Positions 41,493-55,700 of a DNA stretch of 64,000 nt are shown here, in pieces. Location of the stretch: positions 3,753,801-3,817,800 of the forward strand of contig OX465104.1 in assembly GCA_949987565.1 (NCBI GenBank). The letters are read 5' to 3'. Each line of letters starts with the position of its first letter. Within the stretch, counting starts at the first letter, position 1. The position numbers and the translations under genes are program-made. Below the pieces are notes generated by a model. That model had not been told where the DNA came from. It saw only the letters and a program-made list of their open reading frames with translations, and did not search any database. This DNA is from Luidia sarsii (taxonomy: Eukaryota > Echinodermata > Asteroidea > Paxillosida > Luidiidae).

Positions 41493-44400
41493 GTGAGTAT
41501 TTGATTAACGCAGTGGCTGTTGTTACGGCAGTCGTCCTTGTGGTTCCTTGACTTAACAGTATTTGTCAGGATGTTTAGCTCTTGGAATCAGACTATCAGC
41601 TAATAGACTGGTTCAACCAGCCTGCAATGCTGACGAAATACAATCAAGTCAGGGAACTACACGGACGACTGCCGTAACAACAGCCACTGTGTTTTATTAA
41701 AGGTTAAAGTATTGCTGTCCAGATAGTAAGACCTTCTCCACTAACTGGAAAACTCCACATAACTGCTACCCCACGCAAGTGTGGCTCCAGATAGTAAGAC
41801 CTTCTCTTTTAGTGATATACACACATGTTGCAAACTGCTTACTGACTAAAATTACCAAAATGTAAATCTTAACATTTAAAATTAGTGGGCCTGACGTTTC
41901 GATCCTGGCAGGACCTTTCTCAAAGGTCCTGCCGGGATCGAAACGTCAGGCCCACTAAATTTTAAGACCTTCTCTATTAATTTGGAAATTCCGCATAACT
42001 GCTACCCCACGCAAGTCTGGCTCCAGATAGTAAGACCTTCTCTATTAGTGATAGATATACATAAATGTTGCAAACTGCTTACTGACTAAAATTACCAAAA
42101 TGTAAATCTTAAAATTTAGTGGGCCTGACGTTTCGATCCTGGCAGGACCTTTCTCAAAGGCAGATATACAAAAATGTTGCAAACTGCTTACTGACTAAAA
42201 TTACCAAAATGTAAATCTTAACATTTAGTGGGCCTGACGTTTCGATCCTGGCAGGACCTTTCTCAAAGGCAGATATACAAAAATGTTGCAAACTGCTTAC
42301 TGACTAAAATTACCAAAATGTAAATCTTAAAATTTAGTGGGCCTGACGTTTCGATCCTGGCAGGACCTTTCTCAAAGGTCCTGCCAGGATCGAAACGTCA
42401 GGCCCACTAAATTTTAAGACCTTCTCTATTAACTGGGAAATTCCGCATAACTGCTACCCCACGCAAGTCTGGCTCCAGATAGTAAGACCTTCTCTATTAG
42501 TGATAGATATACCCAAATGTTGCAAACTGCTTACTGACTAAAATTACCAAAATGTAAATCTTAAAATTTAGTGGGCCTGACGTTTCGATCCTGGCAGGAC
42601 CTTTCTCAAAGGCAGATATACAAAAATGTTGCAAACTGCTTACTGACTAAAATTACCAAAATGTAAATCTTAAAATTTAGTGGGCCTGACGTTTCGATCC
42701 TAGCAGGACCTTTCGATCCTAGCAGGACCTTTGAGAAAGGTCCTGCCAGGATCGAAACGTCAGGCCCACTAAATTTAAAGACCTATATTAACTGGAAAAT
42801 TCCGCATAACTGCTACCACTCGCAAGTCTGGCTTCACAAAAGGAAGAAGAGCCAAACGGAGGTCTGTACTTTTTGCAATAATGGAATAGATTATGTAGAG
42901 CACTTTTTCTGGTCTTGTAAAATGGTTAAGCCTCTTTGGAGGAAAATTGCTACATCAAAGTATGGCAAGGCGATCACATTGACAGTGGAGACTGGAGAGT
43001 ATTCTTTTCGGAGAAGGGGATACACATAAAGACTGCCGGTATTTAAATACCTTAATCTACATAGGTAAATAAACAGAGAACCGTTTCAAATATGGCCAGT
43101 ATTCTAATCTTGTCAGTCTTTTTGAACAAGAACTTCGGATCCGTCTTTTGAAGTAAGATGTCTGCTATTTTGTGACGTGGCGTGTTAATTAGTTGATTCA
43201 TCATTATTGAGCAGAAGATTAAATGTATATTTTGTAATTTGATGAAGTATTCATTGAATAAAACAGAAAAAAGAGTGAGTATTTTGATGCCACCCTCCGA
43301 TTTACTTCCAGTGCACGCAGGCAAGGCTTTGACCATGGCCACAGCCGCACGAGACATTATTAGTGGCCTATTATGGCTATAGGCAATCACGCACTCCTAT
43401 AGGCAATCTGACCGATGAAATCTTCTTCTTCTCGAATCCTTTCTCTCAATTTTATTATGATTGAGATATTCTCTCTCGACACTGATGAAATTCAACTCCA
43501 TTTCAGCGTAGGAGGGCTCGACGTTTCGATCCTATAGCAGGACCTTCCCCAAAGCTTTTGAGAGAGGTCCTGCTGGGATCGAAACGTCAGGCCCTCCTTA
43601 TTTTTTTCTTAAATTCGCTGTTTGGTAATTTTAGTCAGTAAGCAGTTTGCAACATTTTTTTGGCGCATTACTGTATAGTCAATCCCTTCCAGCTTCCAAG
43701 ATGGGCGATATTTAGGTATGAAGTAGAAATACCTTCATGGTTTAGGCTTCAAGATTAACTCTTTCTAAGCATGGCTAAAAAAAAACCACACATCTTCAGC
43801 CAGGCCTATCTTCGTTGTTTCAGCGCTCAGAAACCCCCCGCTGAAGCACTGAGGAACACTATCCGTTGATATTGTACACGCATTCTGTGCTGCCTTCCAG
43901 ACTGCTCCATTCTGCATGCAGTGTACCGTTAGTTCATTTAGAGGTGCCTGGTATAGATCCTGTCTCATGTGGTTCCAGTCTTAATAACTAAGCTCCATGA
44001 TTGTGCCGAGTGATAATATTATGTGTCTCCCCCAGGCCAGAAGGCTATATACTTTCCCGTGTCCTACATGAAAATCACTTATGCATCTTATTCATCGTCG
44101 TCTTTTTTTTTTTTTTTTTTTTTTTTTGGGGGGGGGGGAAGGCTCTCAATCATAAAGCATCCTCCGCGGCTTCATTAGGGCTGGAATCATTCCTCAGTCC
44201 CCCGGGGAGAGGGGAGGAAAGCCATCAGACAGTGCGCGTCAATCCTCTTCTTACCTCGACGAGCGAAGCCCGCACTTCGCAGCTGACCAAACACCACGAG
44301 CCAACGGGCCGCGGCGTACCGGCGGCTTCGCCGTCCGCTATAAACCCCACCGGCACCGGGGCATACCGAGGGACGGTAATTACTAGCCGCGCGGTCACTA

Positions 44401-47400
44401 GCGTCGCAGACCACGGCAGAGCAACAGGAACGGACCCCCCACCCCCTCCCCGTGATATCGAGCGTGATTACGGACCACGCGGAAGCTGTATACATTGATA
44501 CTGATGACCTTGCCTCTTGAAATGAGATAGCAAATATTACGCCGGATTAATTAGGCACGCCAAACACAAACGGGGGGGGGGGGACACAAAGATGATCTGA
44601 GCGAGGGCCCGCGATTCTATAGACCGTGTAAGTTGGCCTCGAGAATGTACGTGTTACCGCGAGATTCCTGACTTCCGGGCTCCTCGGATAGGAGGTAAAG
44701 CGTAGAGCGGCGAACGTTTTTGTAAAAAATATTTTGTATCGCCCCGATTGAAGCACTTTAAACTATAAGATTAGTCTTTTAGGAATAAAATATTAAGATA
44801 CAATGTGTAAAGTACGTGATTTTACACGTTTGTGTTTTGATTTTGTATTATTTTGTTTACATGTACGGTATCCACCTGTACAGTACCGGTACAGTACAAG
44901 GCGCTTTTCTGGCCCGAATGCGAACCACACCAACTTCGGCGCGGTACAAGTAGTAATGCTCACGTCGCGTACCACAGTCGGGCCGTATGCGCAATACTGT
45001 ACTTACAACCGGAAGATGAAGGTCGGGTTCTATTTATTTGTTTTCTCTTTTCTTTGAGTTTTTGTTTTTTGCTCATTCTTATATTTTTAATATACTTAAT
45101 CCATAAACCTGGGTTATTAGTTGGAAAGAGGCTTTCTTCATTATGTAATAATGCATTCAAAATTGGGCACGTGTTAATTCTTCTATAGCAGGCGGCGCGG
45201 AGGTGCCCGGAAGTGTACGGTGACCTTTTTTCACCACGAGAGTTACACGGTCTATTGAAAGACGCACCGTGATCATGACACAATCAGAAAATGTGACCCG
45301 GCACAGCATAATGAGGAATAACCCCACTTTTGAGATTTTGAGGTTTTCTAATGATGTGAAAGAGTATACCATTAGCTTTCAAATAATATCAAAATATAAT
45401 ATCCTCTAATACTTAAAATTTCCGAAAATACAAATAAAGAGAAAATTGATTTGTAATCGAATTGTGAAGAAACTTTAACTTCAGGCGTTGTTTACTCAAA
45501 AAGTGTTTTGGTGGGATATTCCTCATGTTGTTGTTCCTGGTCACAAATGATTCCCGAGGTCAAATTTTTGTCCTTTTGAACCGCTGGAGCATCATGGGAA
45601 ATGCCGAAAATGTCGGGTTTCGGCCAGAGCGGGTCACACACGACAGACAGAAAAATGAAATTAAATCTGAACCTTCGCAAGAATATACACAGAGAAGCCT
45701 TTCAGTATCGGACCAAGATAATTTGTGATTTGTTTGTAAAAAATGGCAACCTGAATCTTTAATACACGCATTGGTACCTCTCCGATAATGTCCGGATTTG
45801 AGGCAAGAGGGGTTTCCCCCCTTTTTTTGGTTTCAAAATAGGATTTCCAGCTGTCAAGTTGAATCCACTTTCTGATTCCAACAGCCACCTCTGACGATTT
45901 TCTGCACTAGCGCGTACAGCGATAATGATCATGCTTATGGAAACCAAATCGATCGGATGCTTGGAAAAGAGCCACGCCATCTGCTAACAAATGGTGAACC
46001 GGTAACCAGCGAAGCTGCAACTGTCAATGTCATGGGTGAAATACCTCGTCTCTCTGTCTGTCTGTCAGTTTGGGCCCGTCTCTCTCTTCCTCCTCCCCTC
46101 CCTACCTCTCTATCTTCATCTCTCTCTCCCCCGTCTCTCTCTCTTCATCTCTCTCTCCCCTCTCTCTCCCTCTCTCTCCCTTCATCTCTCTCTCTCTCCC
46201 TCTCTCTCTCCATCTCTCTCTCCCCGTCTCTCTCTCTTCATCTCTCTCTCCCCTCTCTCTCCCTCTCTCTCCCTTCATCTCTCTCTCTCTCCCTCTCTCT
46301 CTCCATCTCTCTCTCCCCGTCTCTCTCTCTCTTCATCTCTCTCTCCCCTCTCTCTCCCCCCTCTTTCTCTCTTCATCTCTCTCTCCTCTCTCTCCCCCCT
46401 CTCTCTCTTCATCTCTCTCTCCTCTCTCTCTCTCTTCATCTCTCTCTCCCCTCTCTCTCCACTCTCTTTCTCTCTTCATCTCTCTCCTCTCTCTCTCCCC
46501 CTCTCTCTCTTCATCTCTCTCTCCTCTCTCTCTCTCTTCATCTCTCTCCCCCCTCTGTCTCTCCCCTCTCTCTCTTCATCTCTCTTTCCCTCTCTCCCTC
46601 CCCGTCTTCATCTCTCTCTACCCTCTCTGTCTATCCCCTCTCTCTATTAATCTCTCTCTCTTCCCCTCTCTCTCTCCCTCCTCTCTCTCCCCCCTCCCTC
46701 TCTCTTCATCTCTCTCTCTCTCCCCTCTCTCTCTCCTCCCTCTCTCTTCATCTCTCTCTCCCCCTCTCTCTCCCTCTCTATCTTCATCTCTCTCTCTCTC
46801 TGTCTCTCCATCTCTCTCTCTCCCCCGTCTCTCTCTTCATATATCTCTCCCCCCTCTCTCTCTCTACCTCACTCTCCTCTCTCTCCCTCTCTTTCTCCCC
46901 TCCCCCCTTTCCCATGTCCCCGTTTTCCCTCTCTGAGAAATATTTGATGAGTTACTGGTTTGCAGTCAAGGCCGAGAAAGTGCAGGAACGATGTCACCCA
47001 GTCTTATCACGCCCTCCTTCGGCCATCACGCGTAATTGACCTCAACAGAAACTCGAAAAAAAACAACAAGAAGATGTCAAATCTTTCGCCTCGTGCGAAA
47101 CCTTGAAACAATCATCCACAATATTCAACCCCGCCACGCAATACCATAGTCATTTATTTTCCTCATTGCCGGTTGACACCAACATCATGAAATGGTTTCC
47201 ATAACCTGTGCTGTCAACCGAAGTAAAGGGGATGACATGTTCGCTGTCAGATGCAGCGGCTGTCGCGTGTTGCGGCTGTCGCCCGTGCGGTCCTACGTAC
47301 GGTACACGAAGGCGCACCAGCAGCCGATTTCACGAAACTTCAAATGTTGCGTACGCAACATTTTGTTGCGTAACTTACGCAACATTTTGCTGCCTTTTCT

Positions 47401-47814
47401 AAATACAGCAGAAAAGAGCCATTGTGGCGGAAGACTTACGCAACATTTTACGTTTCGTAACTTACGCAACTTTTCTTGAAATCAACTGCAGGACCTTGGC
47501 TGTGCGCTGGCGTTCCGGTTTGCCAGAACCCACCGGAATTGAATCGGATTGGATACCACATTATGATTTTATATGAAGTGAAGTCCAGTGATATTGGTGG
47601 CGGGACTGGCAGACCATTTGGATCATAATTATGTCACGATTGTAGGAATTCAAAACTCGAAAGCAAGCGAGCAAGCAAACAAGCAAGCAAGCAAACAAGC
47701 AAGCAAACGAGCAAACAAGCAAACAAGCAAGCAAGCAAACAAGCAAACAAGCAAGCAAGCAAACAAGCAAACAAGCAAACAAGCAAACAAGCAAGCAAGC
47801 AAACAAGCAAGCAA

Positions 47815-47898
<84 letters not shown>

Positions 47899-48029
47899 AC
47901 AAGCAAGCAAACAAGCAAGCAGGCAAGCAAGCAAGCTAGCGAGCGAGCGAGCGAGCTAGCAAGCAAGCAAGCAAGCTAGCAAGCAAGCAAACAAACAAGC
48001 AAGAAAGCAACCAACCAAGCGAGCGAGCG

Positions 48030-48062
<33 letters not shown>

Positions 48063-49805
48063 ACAAACAAACAAACACCCCAACAAACCCACAAACCAAC
48101 AAACAAGAAAGCAAGCAGACAAGCCATCATGCGAACAAGCAGGCAGGCATGCAGGCACGCAGGCAGATAGGCAGGCATGTAGGCAAGCAATCAAACAAAC
48201 ACAAACATGCATACAAACAAACAAACAAACCTACGAGAAACCTGGACCAATGTAGAATTTAATGTGCTCGTAAAATCGACGCCCACTTGGTCGCGCCCAA
48301 AAAATATGTTAACCTTTTAGCTGGAGGCAATTAATAAAGGAGCAATAGTTGGAATCCACAGCTGTTTAATGAGCACGCCGGTATCATTTCTCCGAATTCC
48401 CGGGCGAATCTATTGAAAAGGGCTGTTATAGAGCGCATAATTCGTCGACCAATTTGTCGAGCAGGCTTGAAAAGGCGTCGCACGTTGCATGCTGAATATA
48501 AATCTACATCGGATTCTGAAATATTGCCAACTGCCAAGGCGAAGCAATTGCACAGCGCTCGCTTGTTGCCAGAAAACGGACAATAAAACCCAAACGACTA
48601 ATTGTAGCTAATGAATCACACATGGCTTCACCCTCCACACACCTGATGTTCCGTGATCCTCGTGCCGACACACACACACACACACACCCACCCTTACACG
48701 CGTATACTTGTGGGGTATTTCCTTTGTTCTCGTGTACTAAAAAAATACTCCCAGAAGGGCCTAATTCAAATCACTCCCTTTCGAACCAGAATCACTTTCC
48801 TAGGATGAAATCTCTAGCGAACGTCCCTTATATAATATAGTTCTGTTTGCGACGGATAAACATACATCGGAAATTCCTCCTTTTTGAGTTAATTCCAAAT
48901 AACTAGTGAAAACCTTATGGGGTACCAACAATGTACCCCACAAGGAGCGGGCCCATTGTTCTGAGTACCCACCCATTGTTCCAGTACCCCACAACCCACC
49001 TTACTTAAGCCCCCCCCCCCCCCACACACACAGGCACACCCGCATGCAGTATTACCAAACACCTCTCTCGTGACATTTTATAAAGATGATTGCGTGATAT
49101 CATCTTACACATCTGACGAATGTACAGTTCTTGGTCGTATATCTCGACCGTCATTTCCCGATAGCTTACAGCGAGGATGGGATCGTAAATCAGAATGTTA
49201 ACTTCCTCTATTTTTTTTTTTCAAACAAAGAAGCGAACTTTTGCTTATGATTTCCCAGTAGCCTCTAACGAATTACGACTGTTCGACGATTTGTGATAAT
49301 TCTGCCTTTTTACAATTCGATGTCCCCTGGTAAAAATGTGTGGGTTTCTTTTGTTTTTCTTTACGTGCTCACTGTTTAGTACTAATAATTTGTAAACAGA
49401 TAGGCTACCTCATTAGGTTTGACCTTTTGGAGGTATTGTTTTTGGTGCCAGTAATTAGCTTGGGTCACAATCAGAGCGATCTGAATTTCTGAAACAGGAT
49501 CTGTAGTCTCGGTAGTCTGTGATGTCAGCGATGACTTTTACTTTGGGCAACGTAGTTCCGAACGCGGATTGATAATTATGCCGCAATGGTGTGACTCCGA
49601 CGGCGTAAGGACATTATTTTTTGTTGAAAGGGCATACAGTGTGTGTCTATCTGGGAGCATATCGTCCATCATCCCCCCTCTCTCTCTCCCTCTCTTTCTC
49701 TCTCTCTCTCCCCCTCTGTCTGTCCCTCTCTTTATCTCTCCCTCTCCCTCTCTCTCTCTCGCTCTCTCTCCCTCTATCTGTCTCTCTCTCTCTCTCGCTC
49801 TCCCC

Positions 49806-49868
<63 letters not shown>

Positions 49869-52012
49869 TTTCTCTCTCTCTCTCTCTCGCTCTCCCCGCC
49901 CCCTCTCTCTCATATCGTGATTCCCAATCGACTCTGCGGGCGAAACGAATTCCCGCCATATCCGCGTCGTGTCCTGTAATTAAAAGGCTGGAGTGGAGGC
50001 TAATTTGGCGCCGTGGATACGCAAAAAAAACCAAAGGGCATGTACTCTTAACGGGAAGGGTAGGCTATTAATAGACCAGGCCTATTTGTTTTGAAAACAA
50101 AATGAAAGGGGTTAGGGGTTGGTCGAGTCAAATGGACATGCAGGGTCACGACATTTAGTGGTCACTCTGTGGTCAGCATCTCGGCCTGCCTATCGTCATT
50201 CTAACCAAAACCTTCACCCGCAGCACGGTCATCTGAAATATATTCACGATATTATGTATTACAATTGTGTCCAGGGTGATCGTGACAAAATGATTCGGCT
50301 CTATCGTCAAGCATGCATAGCCGGCATACATGCAAATGTTATAACCGAGATCACATTGCATCTGATGAGTAGTTGCCGCTACTGAAGCTAACGCTCTCCT
50401 CGCAACCGGTTTAGTGACATCCTTAGCTCAATTTTCCCACAAGATCCTTCCGACAATGCAACCGTCTAAAGTTCGGAAATCCCCGGAAACGACGGCCGTT
50501 GAAAATAACCAAAAAACCATTACCAAATCAACGTTTCATACATTATTCATAATTCTATAATAGAACCCAAGCACCAATTTGTCCACGAGTGGTTTTCTTC
50601 ATAAAATTAACCCACTGGACACTGTGTATCTCCCGGGCCATAATACGGCAGTTAATGATTGAACGTTGACTGGCGCCACCACCCCGCCAAAGCGCCAAAG
50701 ACTAGTTGACTATTTTGTGAATGCCGCCATGTTGCGCCATCCAAGGGCTGGATAGTCCATATGGTACGAGCACTGGTCCGCAAAAACCAGAGGTCTGGGT
50801 TCAAGACCCGATCCAGTTAAATTTTTCTTTGCCATTTATCCTTTTTTTTATTCAAAAGTGTCCAGGCAGTTTTTCCTCTTTATGTGTGAATCAACCTTTT
50901 TATGTAACAGATGAGCGTTTTTGTTTCCATTAAAAGCCCTATTTGTTTTACAACTAGAATCATGGCGATATCATCGCTATAGTTCTGAGTAATTTCCATT
51001 ATCTTTGTTTGCTAGCGAACCCATTGTTTTGTCTGGTTCCGTTTGCATGAGAAAAAAAAACCCCAAGAAACTCCGTTCAAAACTGGCTGCAGACGTTGTT
51101 GATCGCAAGCCACGCTGTGTGTTCCAGAGGTGTTATGGCAAGGAGGTATTCCTTGGTTATGGTAACCTGCTCAAGGCATGCACAGTGCGTTGCCCGATTT
51201 ATACCTGCCACGGAATGTCCTGCGGTGATATCTCAAAAGCAGAAGCAAAACAACCGAACACTTTTCACTGACAGAACTAGGACTGACATGCATTAGTGTC
51301 TGGATAATGTGAAGTTCTTGATTGGTATAGCCAAACGGCCGGTGTTGGCTCGAGAAATAATGGGGTGAGTCCCGGGATAATGTCAGGCTTGGTATTAATG
51401 GACGTGACCACCCGAGGGGGGAGTTGAATCGGTTTTTTTTTTCTCCAAAATCCGGTTCCGGCACCGGCTCCGGCTTTGCCTCTTTCTTTTTCCCCCAAAA
51501 AACTGAAAACGCAGATTGTGCATGCCCTTGGTTGAAGTTGAAGGTTTGGAGCTTTATCCAAAAAAACAACAACCCGGAGTATCTTCTCGATAACCGAATT
51601 AGCCCAGAAACTCCCCGTGTTCAAGTCTTGAAGTCCAAAATGGAATGGAGACAAAGCCGGAGCTGAGTTTTGGAAAGGGGGCCTCGGATTCGGGTCGCTG
51701 TAGGATTGCCGCACCGATGCATGCCAACCGTTATCCAAATGATCAGCCCATCCATTAATTTAGATCAACGCACATAAAATACATGCTTGTCCTTTTCCAC
51801 GAATACTTCTGAGGATCTAGTGCGCCTTTACGAAACCAGGCCTGGGTCTAGCCCTGGCTCTGGGTCTGGCCCTGGCTCTGGCTCAGGCTCAGGCTCCGGC
51901 TCCGGCCCTGGCTTTGGCCCTGGCTCAGGCTCTGGCTCTGGCTCTGGCTTTGGCCCTGGCTCTGGCTCTGGTCTTGGCTTTGGCTCTGGCTCTGGCCCTG
52001 GTTTTGGTTCTG

Positions 52013-52043
<31 letters not shown>

Positions 52044-52491
52044 CGTTGGCCCTGGATCTGGCTCTGGCTATGGCTCTGGTTTTGGTTCTGGCTCTGGCTC
52101 TGGCTCTGGCTCGGGCTTTGGCCTTGTCCCGGGCGCGTAAATTTTTTTCGTGGGAGGGTTAGGGGCAATTGTCATCAATTATCATCAATGGGCGTGTCGA
52201 ATTGGTTTTAAAGAAAATTACCACGACAGAAGATCAGAAGATTACGACACCCCATTTATGATAATTGCCCCTAACCCTCCTACGAAAACAAAATATGCGT
52301 CCCGGGCTCAGGCTCAGGCTCTAACTCTGGCTTTGGCCCTGGCCCAGTCTCTGGCTCAGGCGTAGGCCCAGGCTTAGTCTCTGGCTCAGACTCAGGCTCA
52401 GGTTCTGGCTCAGGAAGTGGCTTGGGCTTGGCCTCTGGCTCAGGCCCTGGCCCTGGCTCTGGCTCAGGCTCTGGCTCTGGCTCTGGCCCTG

Positions 52492-52534
<43 letters not shown>

Positions 52535-52575
52535 CCCTGGCCCTGGCTCTGGCTCTGGCTCTGGCTCTGGCCCTG

Positions 52576-52618
<43 letters not shown>

Positions 52619-52677
52619 CTCAGGCTCTGGCTCTGGCTCTGGCTCTGGCTCAGGCTCTGGCTCTGGCTCTGGCTCAG

Positions 52678-52714
<37 letters not shown>

Positions 52715-55700
52715 CTCGGCTCGGGCTCATCGGCCTCTGGCTCTGGGGTCATCGTTGGGTAAAATTGGGTTACACGCACTATGAAGATTATGTTCCATGC
52801 AGTATGAGGTATTACAGCCCCGCAATAACAAAGAAAACAGCACCAGCTGTGTTGCCAGTGATTGATGACGAGCACGAAGCCTGACCCTTAGCTTAAGCTA
52901 CGGTTAAGAAAAGGTCCATGGGTAAAAGAGCCCAGTCGTAGATTAAATAGGGGATTCCCCTCGGTCAAAGATATATACGGTGTTCTCGAAAGGACACTCG
53001 AAATATTAAAATGTAAGCTATATATGATTCCAGGAAAAATTAATTAAGAATTAAGATGAATGCGGAACGGACATTGAGGAGAGAGCTCATTGATTGTCCC
53101 CCTCTGTTTATACCCGGATTCGAAATTATACACGGACGTGTTTCGCTTGTCATTCACGATTTAGCTGTCACGAATGTTATCCCTGCCAGTGCTTATAACA
53201 GCGAGTAGGGCAAACCCCCATTGAATCACTTTGTCCTCGACGTGTAACATCATATTGCACCTACCTATGTTGCATGCGGTACCCGCCGCTATATAGATGG
53301 GAATCCGCCACACGACCTCGCACTATAGGCCTATATGTGACCCGGCACAGCATAATGAGGAATAACCCCCACCTTTGAGATGTTGAGATATTCTAATGAT
53401 GTGAAAGAGTATACCATTAGCTTTCAAATGATATCAAAATTATTTCCGTGTGAACTTTGATGTGAGGGGACTTCGCTCGTTCATGTGGTAGCAGACACAA
53501 TATAGCAGCACCAGTCTTACTCCTCGAAAGCGGCCATTCAAAAAGGCAGGAACTTTACATTTTCATGAAAACAGTACACAAACACTGCCGCGAAATCCTC
53601 GCTTTTTCAACATTTAGAGACGGATTTCGGAAAAATCCTTTGGACATCCTCCAAAACATTAACTTTCCGAAAATCCAAGAAAACTAACATTAATTTTTAA
53701 TCGAACTGAGAAGATACTTTGACTTCAGGCGTTGTTTACTCGAAAAGTGTTTTGGTTGGATATTTCTCATGTCGCTGTGCCGGGTCACATATTGTGTCGT
53801 GTAGGGCAAACCCTCATTAAATTGCATTCTCCTCCTCGCAAAAAATCATATTATATCTATCACGAATCGGTGTAATGTTGACCACTTGTGTTTTGCTTAC
53901 CCATCTACGCCGGAGTTGGAATTATATTGACAAACAATTAATTAGAGAGAATTTTCCCTTTACGTAGCACACCGATGCTTCTGACATTGGCCGACCTCGA
54001 CTCCCTGCTTCAGATCGGGACAGGTTGCCGTACCAATGGTGCATTAGGCTCGTAAATCCTTCAAGAGATTTCTAATACATTGAGGCCAATTGTAAACCCG
54101 GATAGTGCGTCAGAAACGGCAGCTCCATAAAAAAATAAATAATTTATCTTTTAAGTACTCTTTTTGGCGTGTGTATACCAACATTCTCGCCCGCATTTCT
54201 AGCACAGCCACAATTGTTATTTGTTTTCCTTTATTTGTGATGTGTTATTGATTGTGCTTTATTTGGTATTTGTTTTCCTTTATTTGTTTTTGTTATCGTT
54301 TTTTGTTATATTTTTATTATTTGTTTTCCCTTTTAGTTAGGCCTACTTGTTATTTGTTTTCCTTTATTTGTCATTCGTTTTCCCTTATTTGTCATTTGTT
54401 TTCCTTTACTTGTCATTTTTTTCCTTTATTTGTTATTCGTTTTCCCTTATTTTATCATTCGTTTTCTCTTATTTGTCAATAGTTTTCCTTCACTTGTCAT
54501 TTGTTTTCCTTTAATTGTTATTTGTTTTCCTTTATTTGTCATTTGTTTTCCTTTATTTGTCATTTGTTTTCCTTTATTTGTCATTTGTTTTCCTTTATTT
54601 GTCATTTGTTTTCCTTTATTTGTCATTTGTTTTCCTTTATTTGTCATTTGTTTCCCTCTATTTGTCATTTGTTTTCCTTTATTTGTCATATGTTTCCCTC
54701 TATTTGTCATTTGTTTTCCTATATTTGTCATTTTTTCCCCTCTATTTGTCATTTTTTCCCCTTAATTCGTTTGACAGCCCAAATTGGTTATGATAGGCCT
54801 AATCATTATCTAAATGGTACAAAAATTGTGCTAGAAAAAATGATTATAAAATCTGGTCTCTTCCTTTGTCTGCCAATGATTGATATAACAAAATTATGTG
54901 TACCAGTTTAAAAAAAAATTGAACAAGTTTGAGACTAATCCCTACCTGGTGACACTACGAAATGATGAAACCATGCACATAAGGGCAAGGCAACATAACG
55001 AAATGACGAAACCACATAGGCCTAAACGGAATGTCGAACGCACGTAATGGTGAGACAGAATGATAAATTATAGACAATGCAGAGCTAAGACCGTGATGGT
55101 GTTCCATAAGATACGACACCACCTCCACGGTGAAACTTCAATGAAGCCATGTATAGCTCACACCATATATACCATTCTATTCATAAACAGCAAAGCATTA
55201 GGTTTGCAGCTTGTCCAGTGCCCGAAGCACGAATTCCATCATCACTCATCAAGTGTGTTCATTGTATATTATGCCAGTGGTATTTGGGGGAGGGTTATAC
55301 CATAGACCTCTAATGATTATACCAAATCCCTGCGGCACATAGGGCATTTCTGACGGATATACAACGGATATACAACGAATGGTAATGGGGGCCAGTTAGA
55401 GGTCAGTTTCTCAGAAAAAAATAGTACCCTGTCGATTGTTGGTACCCCGAGCAGGTCATTTATACGTGGGTATCTTGGTGGTTAATGGTATCCCTCATCC
55501 TGCGAGCACTGGTCTTCCGCCTATGGGCACGGGATGTGCCGTGGTATAACGGTCTGGTTGCGGTAGATTCACGGAGCCAGACCCCTTTTCTCCGTCCGCG
55601 GTGTGGTGCATGGGAAGTACGGACTTACTTCGCACGCACTCGAGAACCCTTGTAACCCTTGACCATGTGTCCTTTAACCCTTATTGCTTATAAAACAGTT

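Noticed and set aside
45957..47039. 360-codon Ser/Leu-rich frame
   Set aside because: (TC)n tract; all plus-strand frames are open and flanking codons match nothing.
47561..47966. Cys-Leu-Leu-Ala and Lys-Gln-Ala-Ser repeat proteins
   Set aside because: (AAGC)n tetranucleotide repeat, open in several frames on both strands.
52321..52884. Ala-Leu, Gly-Ser and Gln-Ser repeat proteins on both strands
   Set aside because: Hexamer (CTGGCT)n; six-base period gives open frames by arithmetic.
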